Source: Corynebacterium silvaticum (GTDB taxonomy: Bacteria > Actinomycetota > Actinomycetes > Mycobacteriales > Mycobacteriaceae). Taken from it: 64,000 bases of DNA. Numbering within the stretch: position 1 is the first letter of the stretch; the number at the start of each line of letters is the position of its first letter. Shown in pieces: positions 28,031 to 37,249 of this stretch. The notes below the pieces were generated by a model. It saw only the letters and a program-made list of their open reading frames with translations. It did not search any database and was not told the DNA's origin. The stretch covers positions 124,001-188,000 of the forward strand of contig NZ_SDQO02000004.1 in assembly GCF_004382825.2 (NCBI RefSeq), written 5' to 3'. A program made the position numbers and the translations under genes.

Positions 28031-28138
28031 CCCTATCGCCGGCATTATCCGGATCAGGTTCCTACGGTTTGGGCTTTACGACGCAACATATAGCGGCCCA
28101 TCTCAGCTCAAGGCGTATCGCCCCTTAAGCACCCGTTT
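28031..28138 (-). promoter_or_regulatory. TPP riboswitch (THI box)
   Basis: Read on the minus strand, the element has the conserved THI-box parts in order: GGGTGCT near the 5' end, GCTGAGATGGG (with the CUGAGA core at 28106-28101), then ACCTGATCCGG and AATGCCGGCGA at the 3' side. It lies directly before the ykoE start, so ligand binding could block initiation of ykoE and the following ykoD-ykoC genes. In this family thiamin pyrophosphate represses expression. Confidence 0.92.
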
Positions 28139-28173
28139 CCTCTGTGCGCTTATGCGCGCGGGACAGTTTACCT

Positions 28174-29057
28174 CTATCGGTGGGAAAGAACATCAAGGAT
28201 CAGGCGATGCATTCGTGCTTCCCTACCCCCGCGCTCCGCCATCCGCACCACAGCTCCCACTTGAGCATCCAACTCGCTAGGAAGGCCCTCAAGAATATCT
28301 CTTTGCATGGAGCTGGTCACGTGAGCCGCCTGAGGATCTGCGAACGCAAGCGTGGTCTCCACAACATCCGAGGGAAGATCAATTCCTAATGCATGTCCGG
28401 CCTCTTCAACCTCCCGCATTAAGTTTCTTAAATCCGCACGGTATGTTGTGCGAACGTCGCCCAAAGGCTTCTCCACAAGGGCACCTAGCGCACCAAAACA
28501 CGTGACAAACATAGCTTTGCCCAAATGTCCTCCATCACCGCGGGGTGAACAATCGGTTCGATGCCCGCCTTAGCTAAAGCCTGCTGCAATTCATTGACAG
28601 TGTCCTGTGTTGCCGGGTCTACCGAGCCAAAGGTAAAGCTCAGGACGCCTCCAGTGAATTCGACTTCCGCAGGCCCCCTCCTAGTAAGGAAACTGCGCAC
28701 CACGCCTGGGATCACTGAAGCCGGGCCAAAGGCGTCGATAGCTATCTGTGGCATTTCCACAGAATTTTGTGTGGTCACCAGCACGGCACCGCGAGGCAGT
28801 GCTTCTGGCAGCTCGGGAGCAGAAAGCGTCTTCGTGGCTAGGAGAAGGATGTCTGCCGACTCTATTTCTGAAAGAGAAGACACCGCCTGTACGGGAACGT
28901 CTCGAAGTCCCTCGGGAGTATGAATGCGCAGTCCCCTGCTTCTTAGTGCTCGCAAGCTCTCATTTCGAGCCACAAAAGTAACGTCTGTTCCAGTTTCATG
29001 AAGCAAAGCGCCGAAGTATCCGCCAACCACCCCGGCGCCGATAATAACGATGTGCAT
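28174..29057 (-). pseudogene. panE: 2-dehydropantoate 2-reductase (PanE/ApbA family), frameshifted
   Basis: The N-terminal half begins MHIVIIGAGVVGGYFGALL (NADPH-binding GxGxxG) and contains LLLATKTLS and TTQNSVEM. It runs to DIWAK, where the frame breaks near 28515-28522. The C-terminal half continues AMFVTCFGALGALV in the other frame. One missing base restores a protein of about 293 residues. It would reduce ketopantoate in pantothenate synthesis, or be one of the many PanE-like paralogues. True inactivation and sequencing error are both possible. Confidence 0.8.
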
Positions 29058-29186
29058 GATCTAGACCTTATGCCACTTCACAGCACCACAAGACGGTTAT
29101 CCCCCTTTGTTTTTCTGTTGGGTAGATGGCGGGGTTCCCCGCTACGATGGAATTTCTATATTTCCCTCTCTTGTTAGGATTCTCTC

Positions 29187-30113
29187 ATGGCTGGTGGCCT
29201 CGCTGCCCTTCTCGACGACGTAGCCCTTATCGCCCGAGCCGCTGCCGCCAACGTTGATGATGTTGCAGCAGCAGCCGCAAAAACGAGTGCCAAAGCCGCA
29301 GGCGTGGTGGTCGATGACACCGCGGTGACCCCGCAATATGTCAAAGGAGTAGCGCCCGCTCGGGAACTTCCTATCATCTGGCGTATTGCCAAAGGGTCCA
29401 TCGTTAACAAGCTGTTCATCATCTTGCCCATAGCGTTGTTGCTCAACGCCATAGCTCCGAGTCTGCTCACTCCTATCCTTATGCTCGGAGGTGCCTACCT
29501 GTGCTTTGAGGTCGCAGAAAAAGTCTGGGAAATGATCTCCGGCAAGCAGCACGCGAGTGAGGAAGAAGCAGGCAATAAAGACGAGAACACTCTCGTCCGA
29601 GGCGCGATTACCACTGACCTCATCCTTTCTGCAGAGATCATGGTTATCTCGCTGAATGAAGTAGCCGACAAGAGCATCTGGATGGAAGCCGCAGTTCTTA
29701 TCACTGTCGGAATTTTTATCACTGCAATTGTCTACGGAGCGGTTGCCCTCCTAGTCAAGATGGATGACTTTGGGCTAAAACTTGGCACGCGCGACTCGGC
29801 TGGTGCCAAGCGACTCGGCAGAGGACTCGTCACGGCGATGCCCAAGGTGCTCAATGCGATTTCGATTATCGGAATGCTGGCCATGTTGTGGGTGGGCGGG
29901 CATATCGTGGTCGCCGGCCTTGCAGAACTTGGGTGGTGGCACCTTCCGCATAATGTGATCCATGATGTTGTTCACCACGTGGAGCACTTAGGTAAGTTTG
30001 TCCGCTGGATTGCAGAAACAACATGCTCGTTGATCTTCGGCCTTCTACTAGGCGGCATCATCGTAGCTCTCGTTGAGCCAATTCACCGTGCGTTGCATAA
30101 GAAGAAGCATTAA
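29187..30113 (+). CDS. DUF808 (YedI-like) membrane protein
   Basis: The 308-residue protein begins MAGGLAALLDDVALIARAA and contains GGAYLCFEVAEKVWE and the acidic helix TTDLILSAEIMVISLNEV, all characteristic of the DUF808/YedI family of inner-membrane proteins. The role is unknown. Histidine-rich loops near the C-terminus (HNVIHDVVHHVEHLGK) might bind metal, which is speculation. A terminator follows 32 bases after the stop. Confidence 0.9.
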   Translation: MAGGLAALLDDVALIARAAAANVDDVAAAAAKTSAKAAGVVVDDTAVTPQYVKGVAPARELPIIWRIAKGSIVNKLFIILPIALLLNAIAPSLLTPILMLGGAYLCFEVAEKVWEMISGKQHASEEEAGNKDENTLVRGAITTDLILSAEIMVISLNEVADKSIWMEAAVLITVGIFITAIVYGAVALLVKMDDFGLKLGTRDSAGAKRLGRGLVTAMPKVLNAISIIGMLAMLWVGGHIVVAGLAELGWWHLPHNVIHDVVHHVEHLGKFVRWIAETTCSLIFGLLLGGIIVALVEPIHRALHKKKH

Positions 30114-30145
30114 ACGCTTCTAGACGCGCGCCCCGATCACACTCC

Positions 30146-30171
30146 ACCCCGATGAGTATTCTTATCGGGGT
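30146..30171 (+). terminator. Rho-independent terminator of the DUF808 gene
   Basis: Arms ACCCCGATGA and TTATCGGGGT (one G.U pair) enclose a 6-base loop and are followed by a short T-tract (CAATTTTT). Confidence 0.8.
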
Positions 30172-30302
30172 CAATTTTTGTGATGCATCAACATAATCCG
30201 CTGCGTATGCTGATTCTTCGTATTTTCACCCCAGATTCATTAGCCCCTCTTGCCGATCTGGCTCCTCCCACTCAGCGTCTTAACCCTAGGAGCAACTGCC
30301 TC

Positions 30303-32626
30303 ATGTCCCAAGAATTCATCCGAGTCATCGGTGCACATGAAAATAACCTTCGCGGCGTTACCGTAGACATCCCCAAACGCAAGCTCACCGTTTTTACAGG
30401 TGTCTCGGGATCTGGAAAGTCGTCGTTAGTGTTTGGCACGATCGCCGCGGAGTCGCAACGACTCATTAACGAGACCTACTCCACCTTCGTCCAAGGCTTT
30501 ATGCCCACATTGGCACGGCCGGACGTAGACGGCCTAGAGGGCATCACCACGGCCATCGTGGTGGATTAAGACCCCATGGGCACCAACTCACGCTCCACAG
30601 TAGGGACGGCAACAGACGCCACCGCGATGCTTCGCATTCTGTTCTCCCGAATCGCACAACCGTCCGTAGGAGGGCCTGGGGCGTACTCGTTCAATGTTCC
30701 TAGCGTCCAGGCCTCCGGCGCGATCTCCGAAGGAGAGGGGAAGAAAGAACACGTCAACTTCAAGCGCACCGGCGGACAATGCCCCACGTGCGAGGGCATG
30801 GGCCGGGTGAGCGACATTGATATGTCTGAGTTGGTGGATACGTCGTTATCGCTTAACGACGGCGCCCTCCTCGTCCCCGGCTACAAAGTGGGCTCCTGGG
30901 TGTGGAAGACTTTCGCGGAAACAGGGCTGTATCCGGCAGACAAGCCCATCGATGCATTCACCGAAAAACAAAAACACTCGCTGCTCTATCAGGAGGCGAC
31001 AAAGGCCAAGTTCAGCGGCTTCAACTACACCTACGAGGGCCTTGTCCCCAGGGTGAAAAAGTCTATTTTGAGCAAAGATCGCGAGTCGATGCAAAAAGCT
31101 ATAGGCGAGTTTGTCGACCGCGCCGTGACCTTCATCGCGTGTCCCGAATGCGGCGGCACACGACTGGCTCGCCATGCTTTGGAATCCAAGATCAATGGAA
31201 AAACATTGCTGAGCTATGCCAGATGGAGATCCACGATCTTGCGAAGTGGATGCACGGTGTCACTGATAAATCAGTTGCCCCATTGTTGGAAGCGATTCAG
31301 CACAACTTGGAAAGTTTCGTCGAGATCGGCCTGGGCTATCTCACCTTAGATCGTCCCGCAAACAGCCTTTCTGGCGGCGAGGCACAACGAACAAAGATGG
31401 TGCGCCATCTGGGGTCCGCGCTCACCGATGTCACGTATATCTTTGATGAGCCCACCGCCGGCCTGCACCCGCACGACATCGAGCGGATGAATCGCCTGCT
31501 CCTGGAACTTCGCGACAAAGGCAACACCGTACTTGTTGTGGAGCACAAGCCTGAAACCATCGCGATCGCCGACCACATTATTGATCTAGGCCCGGGCGCA
31601 GGTAGCGAGGGCGGCATACTGCAATATGAGGGTTCCTTGGCAGGACTTACAACATCGGGAACGATCACTGGCAAGCATCTCGACGACCGCACCACCACCA
31701 AAGCCAGCGTCCGCGCTTCTCGCGGAGTCATCGAGGTCCGCGATTCCACTCTGAACAACCTCGACCATGTTGATGCAGATATTCCGTTGGGAGTGCTTAC
31801 CGTGGTTACTGGTGTGTCTGGGTCGGGAAAGTATTCCTTAATCGCATCGCTGCCCAAAAACGATAACATCGTCATGGTCGATCAGTCTCCTATCCGCGGG
31901 TCTCGCCGCTCAAACCCCGCCACGTACACGGGCACCCTGGAGCCCATTAGGAAGGCTTTTGCAAAAGCCAACGGTGTGAAACCCGCGCTGTTCTCTCCTA
32001 ATTCCGAAGGCGCGTGCGCCAATTGCAAGGGTGCGGGCGTGGTGTACCTCGACCTGGGGATTATGTCTGGTGTTGACCTTCCTTGCGAGGTCTGCGAGGG
32101 GCGGCGTTTCGACGACTCCGTCCTCGATTACCACTTTGGCGGCAAGGATATTGCCACTGTTTTGACCATGCCCGCCAAGGAGGCATTGGAATTCTTCTCC
32201 TCAGCGGAAGCCAAAGTCCCAGCCGCAGCAAAGATTCTCAAGCGAATTGTCGACGTCGGACTCGGCTACATCACTCTTGGCCAGCCGCTGACCACTTTGT
32301 CAGGCGGCGAGCGCCAACGCCTCAAGCTCGCATCGCATTTGGCCGAGAAAGCCACCACTTTCATCTTGGACGAACCGACCACAGGGTTGCATCTGGCGGA
32401 CGTCGATAAGCTCCTTGCCCTATTGGATAGCCTCGTCGACGCGAACAAAACCGTGATCTGTGTGGAGCATCATCTCGGAGTAATCGCCCACGCCGACCAT
32501 GTGATAGACATGGGCCCCGAGGCAGGCTCTGCTGGCGGGCGCGTTGCTTTTTCCGGGATGCCACAGGAGATGATCGACAAGGCCGATACTGTGACTGCGC
32601 AGTATTTGAAGTCTTATGTGAGCTAA
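30303..32626 (+). pseudogene. UvrA paralogue (UvrA-family ABC ATPase), inactivated
   Basis: The protein would be about 775 residues with two UvrA-type ATPase modules. The first half starts IRVIGAHENNLRGVTVDIP with Walker A GVSGSGKSS. A TAA at 30567-30569 interrupts VVD-DPMGTNSRSTVG (CAA or CAG expected). A missing A at 31199-31203 breaks NGKNIAELC. The second Walker A reads SGSGKY instead of SGSGKS (codon at 31832-31834). Zinc motifs (CPTCEGMG, CANCKGAG) and both signatures (LSGGEAQR, LSGGERQR) remain. Three independent lesions argue for real decay. Short UvrA paralogues are typically accessory, so its loss should not disable core excision repair. Confidence 0.88.
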
Positions 32627-32667
32627 CCTCTCCTACTCACCGCACCCATCGCGCGAGTAGGAGAGGT
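32626..32667. terminator. Hairpin built from inverted CTCCTAC motifs
   Basis: Arms ACCTCTCCTACTC (32626-32638) and the perfect complement (32655-32667) flank a 16-base loop immediately after the UvrA-like gene. No T-tract follows. Each arm is one copy of the host-wide TCCTA(G/C) motif. Confidence 0.55.
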
Positions 32668-32685
32668 GACAGACAGACACCAACA

Positions 32686-32704
32686 TTAGGCAATGCTATC
32701 ATTA
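32686..32704. promoter_or_regulatory. Candidate DtxR-type iron box upstream of the ABC exporter
   Basis: The 19 bases TTAGGCAATGCTATCATTA match the DtxR consensus TTAGGTTAGSCTAACCTAA at 13 of 19 positions by my alignment. The site ends 6 bases before the chosen ATG at 32711. If real, it would make this exporter iron-repressed. Only sequence resemblance supports this. Confidence 0.3.
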
Positions 32705-32710
32705 CTAATT

Positions 32711-34390
32711 ATGTCGTCTGTTCCCCATATCGACTCATCCCCCACCAGCAGCCACCGTGAGATGAGTCCGCTTTCCGCCTGGCTTGTGCCGTTATATGCG
32801 GTATTAAGCTACTTCGCCGCGGGCATTGCTCTTGTGATTATGGCTGCTGCGCTTGCTCGGTATATTCACCAGGAGCAACCCCCCTCCCTCTCCTACGCGG
32901 CAGCCGGAGCGGCCATCCTCGCCGCGGGAGTGTTTACTGCCCTGGATATTCGCACCGGAGCACGCACTGCACGCGACCACGAACGCCACATACGGCATCG
33001 TCTTTTAGCGACGCTGTACTCTGCGCCAACCATGTCGAATCGGGATCGAAAAGAATTTCACCCCGGAAAACTCGTCGCACTCTTGACTGACAATGTTGAA
33101 CGGGCTGCGGAATTTCGCCATGCATATCTGGGTTCGGCGCTGGCAGCCATGGCGTTTCCCATCGCTGTCGTCATCTACATTGCCGTTGCTTACGACTGGC
33201 TTTTGGGGCTTAGTATGCTCGGCCAATTCATCCTTGTCCCCCTCCTCCTACGCGACTTCATGCGATTGTTCAGGGGCCGTTCTGCTGATTCACGGCGCAA
33301 GCGGACCGGACTTTCAGAAAAATATCTCGACGCCATCAGAAATCTCACCACAATCAGCCTCATCGATGCAGGCAGTCGGGTGGAACGCCAACTACGCGCA
33401 GAAGGAGAACGCAACCGTGGCGCCACCATGAAGTTGCTGGCAGGCAATCAGGTGGTGATCATCGTTATGGATCTTGCGGTTTCGCTTGTTCTTATCTGCA
33501 CCACCGTTGCGATTATCGCTGCGCGGGTTTCCAGCGGATCCCTCTCTCCTAGTCACGGTTTAGCGTCCGTCTTCCTATTAGTTCTCCTACTCGCACCGCT
33601 AGCCAAGGTCGCCGGCTTTTTCTACGTCGGCATGGGAGGCATTGCCGCGCAGCGAGCCATCAAGAAGTACCTTCACACGCACGAACGCACAGAGACCGCA
33701 GATAACGGCGACGCCAATTCGATAGAACATGGCGCGTGTTCCGAGGCTATCGTCGTCGATTCGCTGAACTTTTCCTACGGAGAGACTCCGGTGCTCACCA
33801 ACGTCAGTTTCACAGTTCCCAGTGGCGCGAAAATAGCTATCGTCGGGCGTTCCGGATCAGGCAAATCCACGCTGCTCCATCTCCTTCGCGGTCTCCTCCC
33901 CACGACTCCCGGCGCGATTGCTATCCGAGGCCTAGACGTAGCAACAACGCCTCTCAACACCATCCGCACTGCCACCGCAACCGTAGCGCAGCACACCTGG
34001 CTCTTTAGCGGTTCGATCGCCGATAATCTGCGCATCGCACGCATCGATGCCTCAGAAGCCGACATGTGGGAAGCGCTTTCGCGCGCCAACCTAGCCGATG
34101 AGGTACGCAGTATGCCCCACGGCTTAGACACCGACGTCGGCGAGCGCGGGGCCTTCCTCTCCGGAGGACAAGCGCAACGATTATCCCTTGCCCGTGCCTT
34201 ACTATCCGGCCGCGACATTGTGCTTTTCGACGAACCCACCAGCCACATCGACCTCGAATCCGAGGCGCTCATCGTCTCTTCGATCCAACAGCTTCCGGAG
34301 AACATCACAGCCATCATGGTCACTCACCGCCCCGCCCTCCTAGCCGCAGCCGATACCGTCTACACAATGGAAGCAGGTGAGCTGCGATGA
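32711..34390 (+). CDS. ABC exporter half-transporter 1 (fused membrane and ATPase domains)
   Basis: The 559-residue protein has an N-terminal six-helix exporter domain and a C-terminal ATPase. The ATPase has Walker A GRSGSGKSTLL, signature LSGGQAQRLSLARALL and Walker B DIVLFDEPTSHID. It resembles CydD-like and IrtA/B-like type IV transporters. The partner gene overlaps by 4 bases (ATGA), so the two probably form a heterodimer. Two ATGs compete (32693 and 32711). Neither has a clear ribosome site, so a leaderless or near-leaderless mRNA is possible. The substrate is unknown; cysteine/glutathione, heme or siderophore are the usual options. Confidence 0.8.
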   Translation: MSSVPHIDSSPTSSHREMSPLSAWLVPLYAVLSYFAAGIALVIMAAALARYIHQEQPPSLSYAAAGAAILAAGVFTALDIRTGARTARDHERHIRHRLLATLYSAPTMSNRDRKEFHPGKLVALLTDNVERAAEFRHAYLGSALAAMAFPIAVVIYIAVAYDWLLGLSMLGQFILVPLLLRDFMRLFRGRSADSRRKRTGLSEKYLDAIRNLTTISLIDAGSRVERQLRAEGERNRGATMKLLAGNQVVIIVMDLAVSLVLICTTVAIIAARVSSGSLSPSHGLASVFLLVLLLAPLAKVAGFFYVGMGGIAAQRAIKKYLHTHERTETADNGDANSIEHGACSEAIVVDSLNFSYGETPVLTNVSFTVPSGAKIAIVGRSGSGKSTLLHLLRGLLPTTPGAIAIRGLDVATTPLNTIRTATATVAQHTWLFSGSIADNLRIARIDASEADMWEALSRANLADEVRSMPHGLDTDVGERGAFLSGGQAQRLSLARALLSGRDIVLFDEPTSHIDLESEALIVSSIQQLPENITAIMVTHRPALLAAADTVYTMEAGELR

Positions 34391-36045
34391 CCACGACGAC
34401 TACGATGCCACCGTCACTAGGAGAGGTGGTGCGTTGGGTACTGTCGATCACTCGACCCGTTCACGCCCCGCTCTATTGCTCTATCGTCATGCGCATCATC
34501 CAGCTCAGCTTAGGAATTATGATCTTTGAGCTGGCTGCGCAGAACGTAGTAGGAATCGTTATGGGCGCTGGCCAGATAACCCCTATCCTCGTCACGTTGG
34601 TGGTGCTGGCTGGCATCAAGGCGCTCACCCACTATGTAGAGCAGTTTTCTGGTCATTATGTCGCGTTTAAGGCCCTTGAGTTGCTTCGTAGTGCCGCTTT
34701 TTCCCGGCTTTGGCCCAAGGCTCCCGGGGTGTTGCGCTCCATTAAATCTGGCGACCTCGTCACCTCGCTTACCAGGGACATCGACCGGATTGAGGTGCTT
34801 TATGCCCACACTATCGCCCCAGCGATTGCGGGAGTCACCGTCCCCCTAGGATTCGGTGTTGCGTGGGGCTTGCTCTACGGCTGGCAGCTGTCTGCGGTTC
34901 CTCTTGTTTTTGGCTTGTTTTCTGCGCTTGTGGTTCCGCTGATTGGGGCGAAGCAGTCCTTCGATTCCACGCAAAAAGTGTTGAGCAGGCGCCGTGAGCT
35001 GTCGCAACACGTCACGGATTCGGTGTTTGGTGCGGAGGAAATCGTCTCCTACGGACGGCAGCAGGAACGGCTTGAGCAGAATTGGGGAATTGCGGGGGAC
35101 GTCGCAAAGCTAGCTATGCCAGCCGCGCACTATCGTGCGCTTCGGTGCGGAATCAACCTCGGACTCACCTACGCGTGTGTGCTCGGCGTGCTCATCATCG
35201 GAATCGCAAGCAACGCGAACCCCGCCGACATAGCTTTTATTATGGGCGGCTGCCTGCTGCTTTTCGACGCCCCACGCGGCCTAGAAGACGCCGCCGGTGC
35301 GCTCGATCACTCGCTTGCTGCCGCACGCAGACTCCATCACATCTGCCATCTCCCAGCAGTAGTAAGAGACGGCACCCTTAGCGTTGATCGCACACAGCCC
35401 ATCACGATCACCTGGGACAACGTTAGCTATGCATATCCCGATGCCCCGGGAAAACCGGTGCTGCAGGGGTTTACGCAGACCATCACAAACGGTGAGCATG
35501 CGGTCTTTGTTGCACCATCAGGAAGTGGAAAATCCACGGCAGTCCATCTCCTACTCAGGTTTGATAACCCTAGCAGCGGCAACATCCTGCTCAACGGAAT
35601 TTCCGTATCTCAGTATCAGCTGACAGAACTGCGCAAAGCCATTGCGCTTGTGCCGCAGCGCAGCGAGCTACTGACTGCAAGCATCAAATCCAACCTCCTA
35701 CTCGCGCGCCCCGACGCCACAGAAGAAGCCATGTGGCATGTGCTTAGTGTGGTGCACTTAGATCAAGAGATTCGTCGCCTACCGCAAGGCCTAGATTCGC
35801 TCACCGGCACCGAGGTTGCGGGGCTATCGGGCGGGCAAATGCAGCGCTTATGCTTAGCTCGAGCCCTGCTTACTCAACCTTCGGTGCTGGTTCTCGACGA
35901 ATTCACCGCCAACGTCAACGCGGAGCTGGACCAGGCAATAAGAAGCTCGCTCGCGGAGCATTATCCGGAGCTTACGATCATCGAAATCTCGCATCGCGCA
36001 CATGAGCACGGTGATGACCAGCGGATTATCCCTTTACTCTCCTAG
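34387..36045 (+). CDS. ABC exporter half-transporter 2 (fused membrane and ATPase domains)
   Basis: This 552-residue partner is coupled to the preceding gene by an ATGA overlap. The membrane domain includes SGDLVTSLTRDIDRIEVLYAH, a CydC-like segment. The ATPase has Walker A APSGSGKSTAVH and signature LSGGQMQRLCLARALL. Walker B is LVLDEFTANVN, where the usual DEPT is DEFT and the D-loop Asp is Asn. The catalytic Glu after Walker B is present and the H-loop His is found in EISHRAH. A hairpin terminator follows. Confidence 0.8.
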   Translation: MTTTTTMPPSLGEVVRWVLSITRPVHAPLYCSIVMRIIQLSLGIMIFELAAQNVVGIVMGAGQITPILVTLVVLAGIKALTHYVEQFSGHYVAFKALELLRSAAFSRLWPKAPGVLRSIKSGDLVTSLTRDIDRIEVLYAHTIAPAIAGVTVPLGFGVAWGLLYGWQLSAVPLVFGLFSALVVPLIGAKQSFDSTQKVLSRRRELSQHVTDSVFGAEEIVSYGRQQERLEQNWGIAGDVAKLAMPAAHYRALRCGINLGLTYACVLGVLIIGIASNANPADIAFIMGGCLLLFDAPRGLEDAAGALDHSLAAARRLHHICHLPAVVRDGTLSVDRTQPITITWDNVSYAYPDAPGKPVLQGFTQTITNGEHAVFVAPSGSGKSTAVHLLLRFDNPSSGNILLNGISVSQYQLTELRKAIALVPQRSELLTASIKSNLLLARPDATEEAMWHVLSVVHLDQEIRRLPQGLDSLTGTEVAGLSGGQMQRLCLARALLTQPSVLVLDEFTANVNAELDQAIRSSLAEHYPELTIIEISHRAHEHGDDQRIIPLLS

Positions 36046-36069
36046 AGAGGGATACACAGAACGGCAAAA

Positions 36070-36097
36070 GGAGGGACCAGATTGTTCTGATCCCTCC
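36070..36097. terminator. Hairpin between convergent exporter and phnA genes
   Basis: Twelve-base arms (GGAGGGACCAGA / TCTGATCCCTCC, one G.U pair) enclose a 4-base loop. It lies between the exporter stop and the phnA stop and could serve both directions. Confidence 0.7.
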
Positions 36098-36110
36098 ACA
36101 GCGCCTCGGC

Positions 36111-36476
36111 TTAAGCCTTTTTGACCACCGAGGATTTCAGGTAAATCCGCCCGAGGCTGGGCACAGAGGCGTCAATGTCGTGGCCATTGACAGGCTGATC
36201 GAGCAGTCGGATGCTCTTGACTTTAGTCCCGACCTTGATGGTTCCGCCGCCGCTGCCAGCGATTTTCAGGCCTTTGACCACGGTTACGGAATCGCCGTCA
36301 GCAAGCAGATTGCCCACTGCATCACGGATGCCTTCGCCTCCTGTGGACAGCGATTCGTCATCGTTATCCGCGGCGAGGGTCCATTCATAAGCGCACATCG
36401 GGTACACGAGAAGCGCACCCTGTTCATAGGTGTACGGCTCCGAGCATTCAGGCCACGGAGGAAGTTGATCTAGCAT
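36111..36476 (-). CDS. phnA: PhnA/YjdM family protein with degenerate zinc ribbon
   Basis: The 121-residue protein has the PhnA C-terminal domain (DGDSVTVVKGLKIAGSGGGTIKVGTKV, then VNGHDIDASVP). PhnA proteins normally carry an N-terminal Cys4 zinc ribbon reading LPPCPxC...LLVCPxCxHEW. Here it reads LPPWPEC and LLVYPMCAYEW, so the first and third Cys are Trp and Tyr, and the usual His is Tyr. The zinc site is therefore probably lost while the rest is conserved. The start MLDQLPPWPEC at 36476 is preferred to an ATG 7 codons upstream. Confidence 0.85.
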   Translation of the reverse strand: MLDQLPPWPECSEPYTYEQGALLVYPMCAYEWTLAADNDDESLSTGGEGIRDAVGNLLADGDSVTVVKGLKIAGSGGGTIKVGTKVKSIRLLDQPVNGHDIDASVPSLGRIYLKSSVVKKA

Positions 36477-36629
36477 TGAACTTAAATTACACGACATTCC
36501 GCTGGAATTTAACTTCTACGAGGGCCGCTGTGACATCGCCTTACAACCGATGCCCTAAGACCCATATGGCGCGGATCCCACACAAAGACCATTGCTGACA
36601 ACCATTGCCATTAGTGGTAGCCTCACCGA

Positions 36630-37016
36630 GTGTATTCAAACTCGTTCTCCCCCTCCGCACGCGACCTGCATACCCTGCTCAAAGGCCACACAGACGGCGG
36701 TATTCAGCGGCTCGCCGACCGTCTCATCTCACCGAATCCCACACCCCACCTGGTGCACCTATCCACCGGGACCAGCGCGTACACCTGGTGTGTTCTGGAC
36801 ACCTTCATCTTGGCCGGGCTCTTCGCCTGCGACGCCCAGATTGAAAGCCGACCCCCTTCAGCAGCAACACCTCTGAGCATCTCGCTTATCGACGGCACAC
36901 TCACCGCCAACCCAGACTTCGTCGTTTCTTTCCCTCTTACCTGCGACGAAAACGGTACCCACTTCACGGAGGTGTTCTGCCCCTACGCAAACCTCTTTCC
37001 GACGATAGAGCATTAG
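36630..37016 (+). CDS. Short MerB-like (alkylmercury lyase family) protein
   Basis: The 128-residue protein starts at GTG. It resembles the catalytic half of organomercurial lyase: TWCVLDTFILAG provides the Cys-x-x-Asp pair, and EVFCPYANLF provides the second catalytic Cys. MerB itself is about 210 residues; this protein lacks the N-terminal winged-helix region and ends soon after the last Cys. No merA, merR or merT is near, so the role may not be mercury resistance. A weak DtxR-like dyad (GTGGTAGCCTCACC) overlaps the region just before the start. Confidence 0.6.
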   Translation: MYSNSFSPSARDLHTLLKGHTDGGIQRLADRLISPNPTPHLVHLSTGTSAYTWCVLDTFILAGLFACDAQIESRPPSAATPLSISLIDGTLTANPDFVVSFPLTCDENGTHFTEVFCPYANLFPTIEH

Positions 37017-37204
37017 CATTATCACCATTAGGCTCCCCGACAGCCACGCCCCACCGTCCCCATCAGCGTCGGTCGTGCACACTCCATTGCAGCCGATTTC
37101 GCCATGGATATACGGGCGCACAAAAATAGCTGCGAAAGAGCTGACGCACTTCCTCTAGCAATCGTCTCGCACTAGTGCAGGCACAAGGATAGCGCCGTGA
37201 GGAA

Positions 37205-37249
37205 CGCCCCCGGCATCGAATCTCCCGAAGGAAAACGATGCCGGGGGCG
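37205..37249 (-). terminator. Hairpin, probably the original ychF terminator
   Basis: Perfect 14-base arms (CGCCCCCGGCATCG and complement) flank a 17-base loop. It lies 39 bases beyond the displaced ychF 3' end on the minus strand, so before insertion it would have terminated ychF. This is inferred from position; it is now about 13 kb from the gene. Confidence 0.65.

Noticed and set aside
37205..37249. tRNA or other RNA gene as the attachment site of the element
   Set aside because: The hairpin has no cloverleaf. The 21-base duplication matches ychF codons, so the target is the protein gene.
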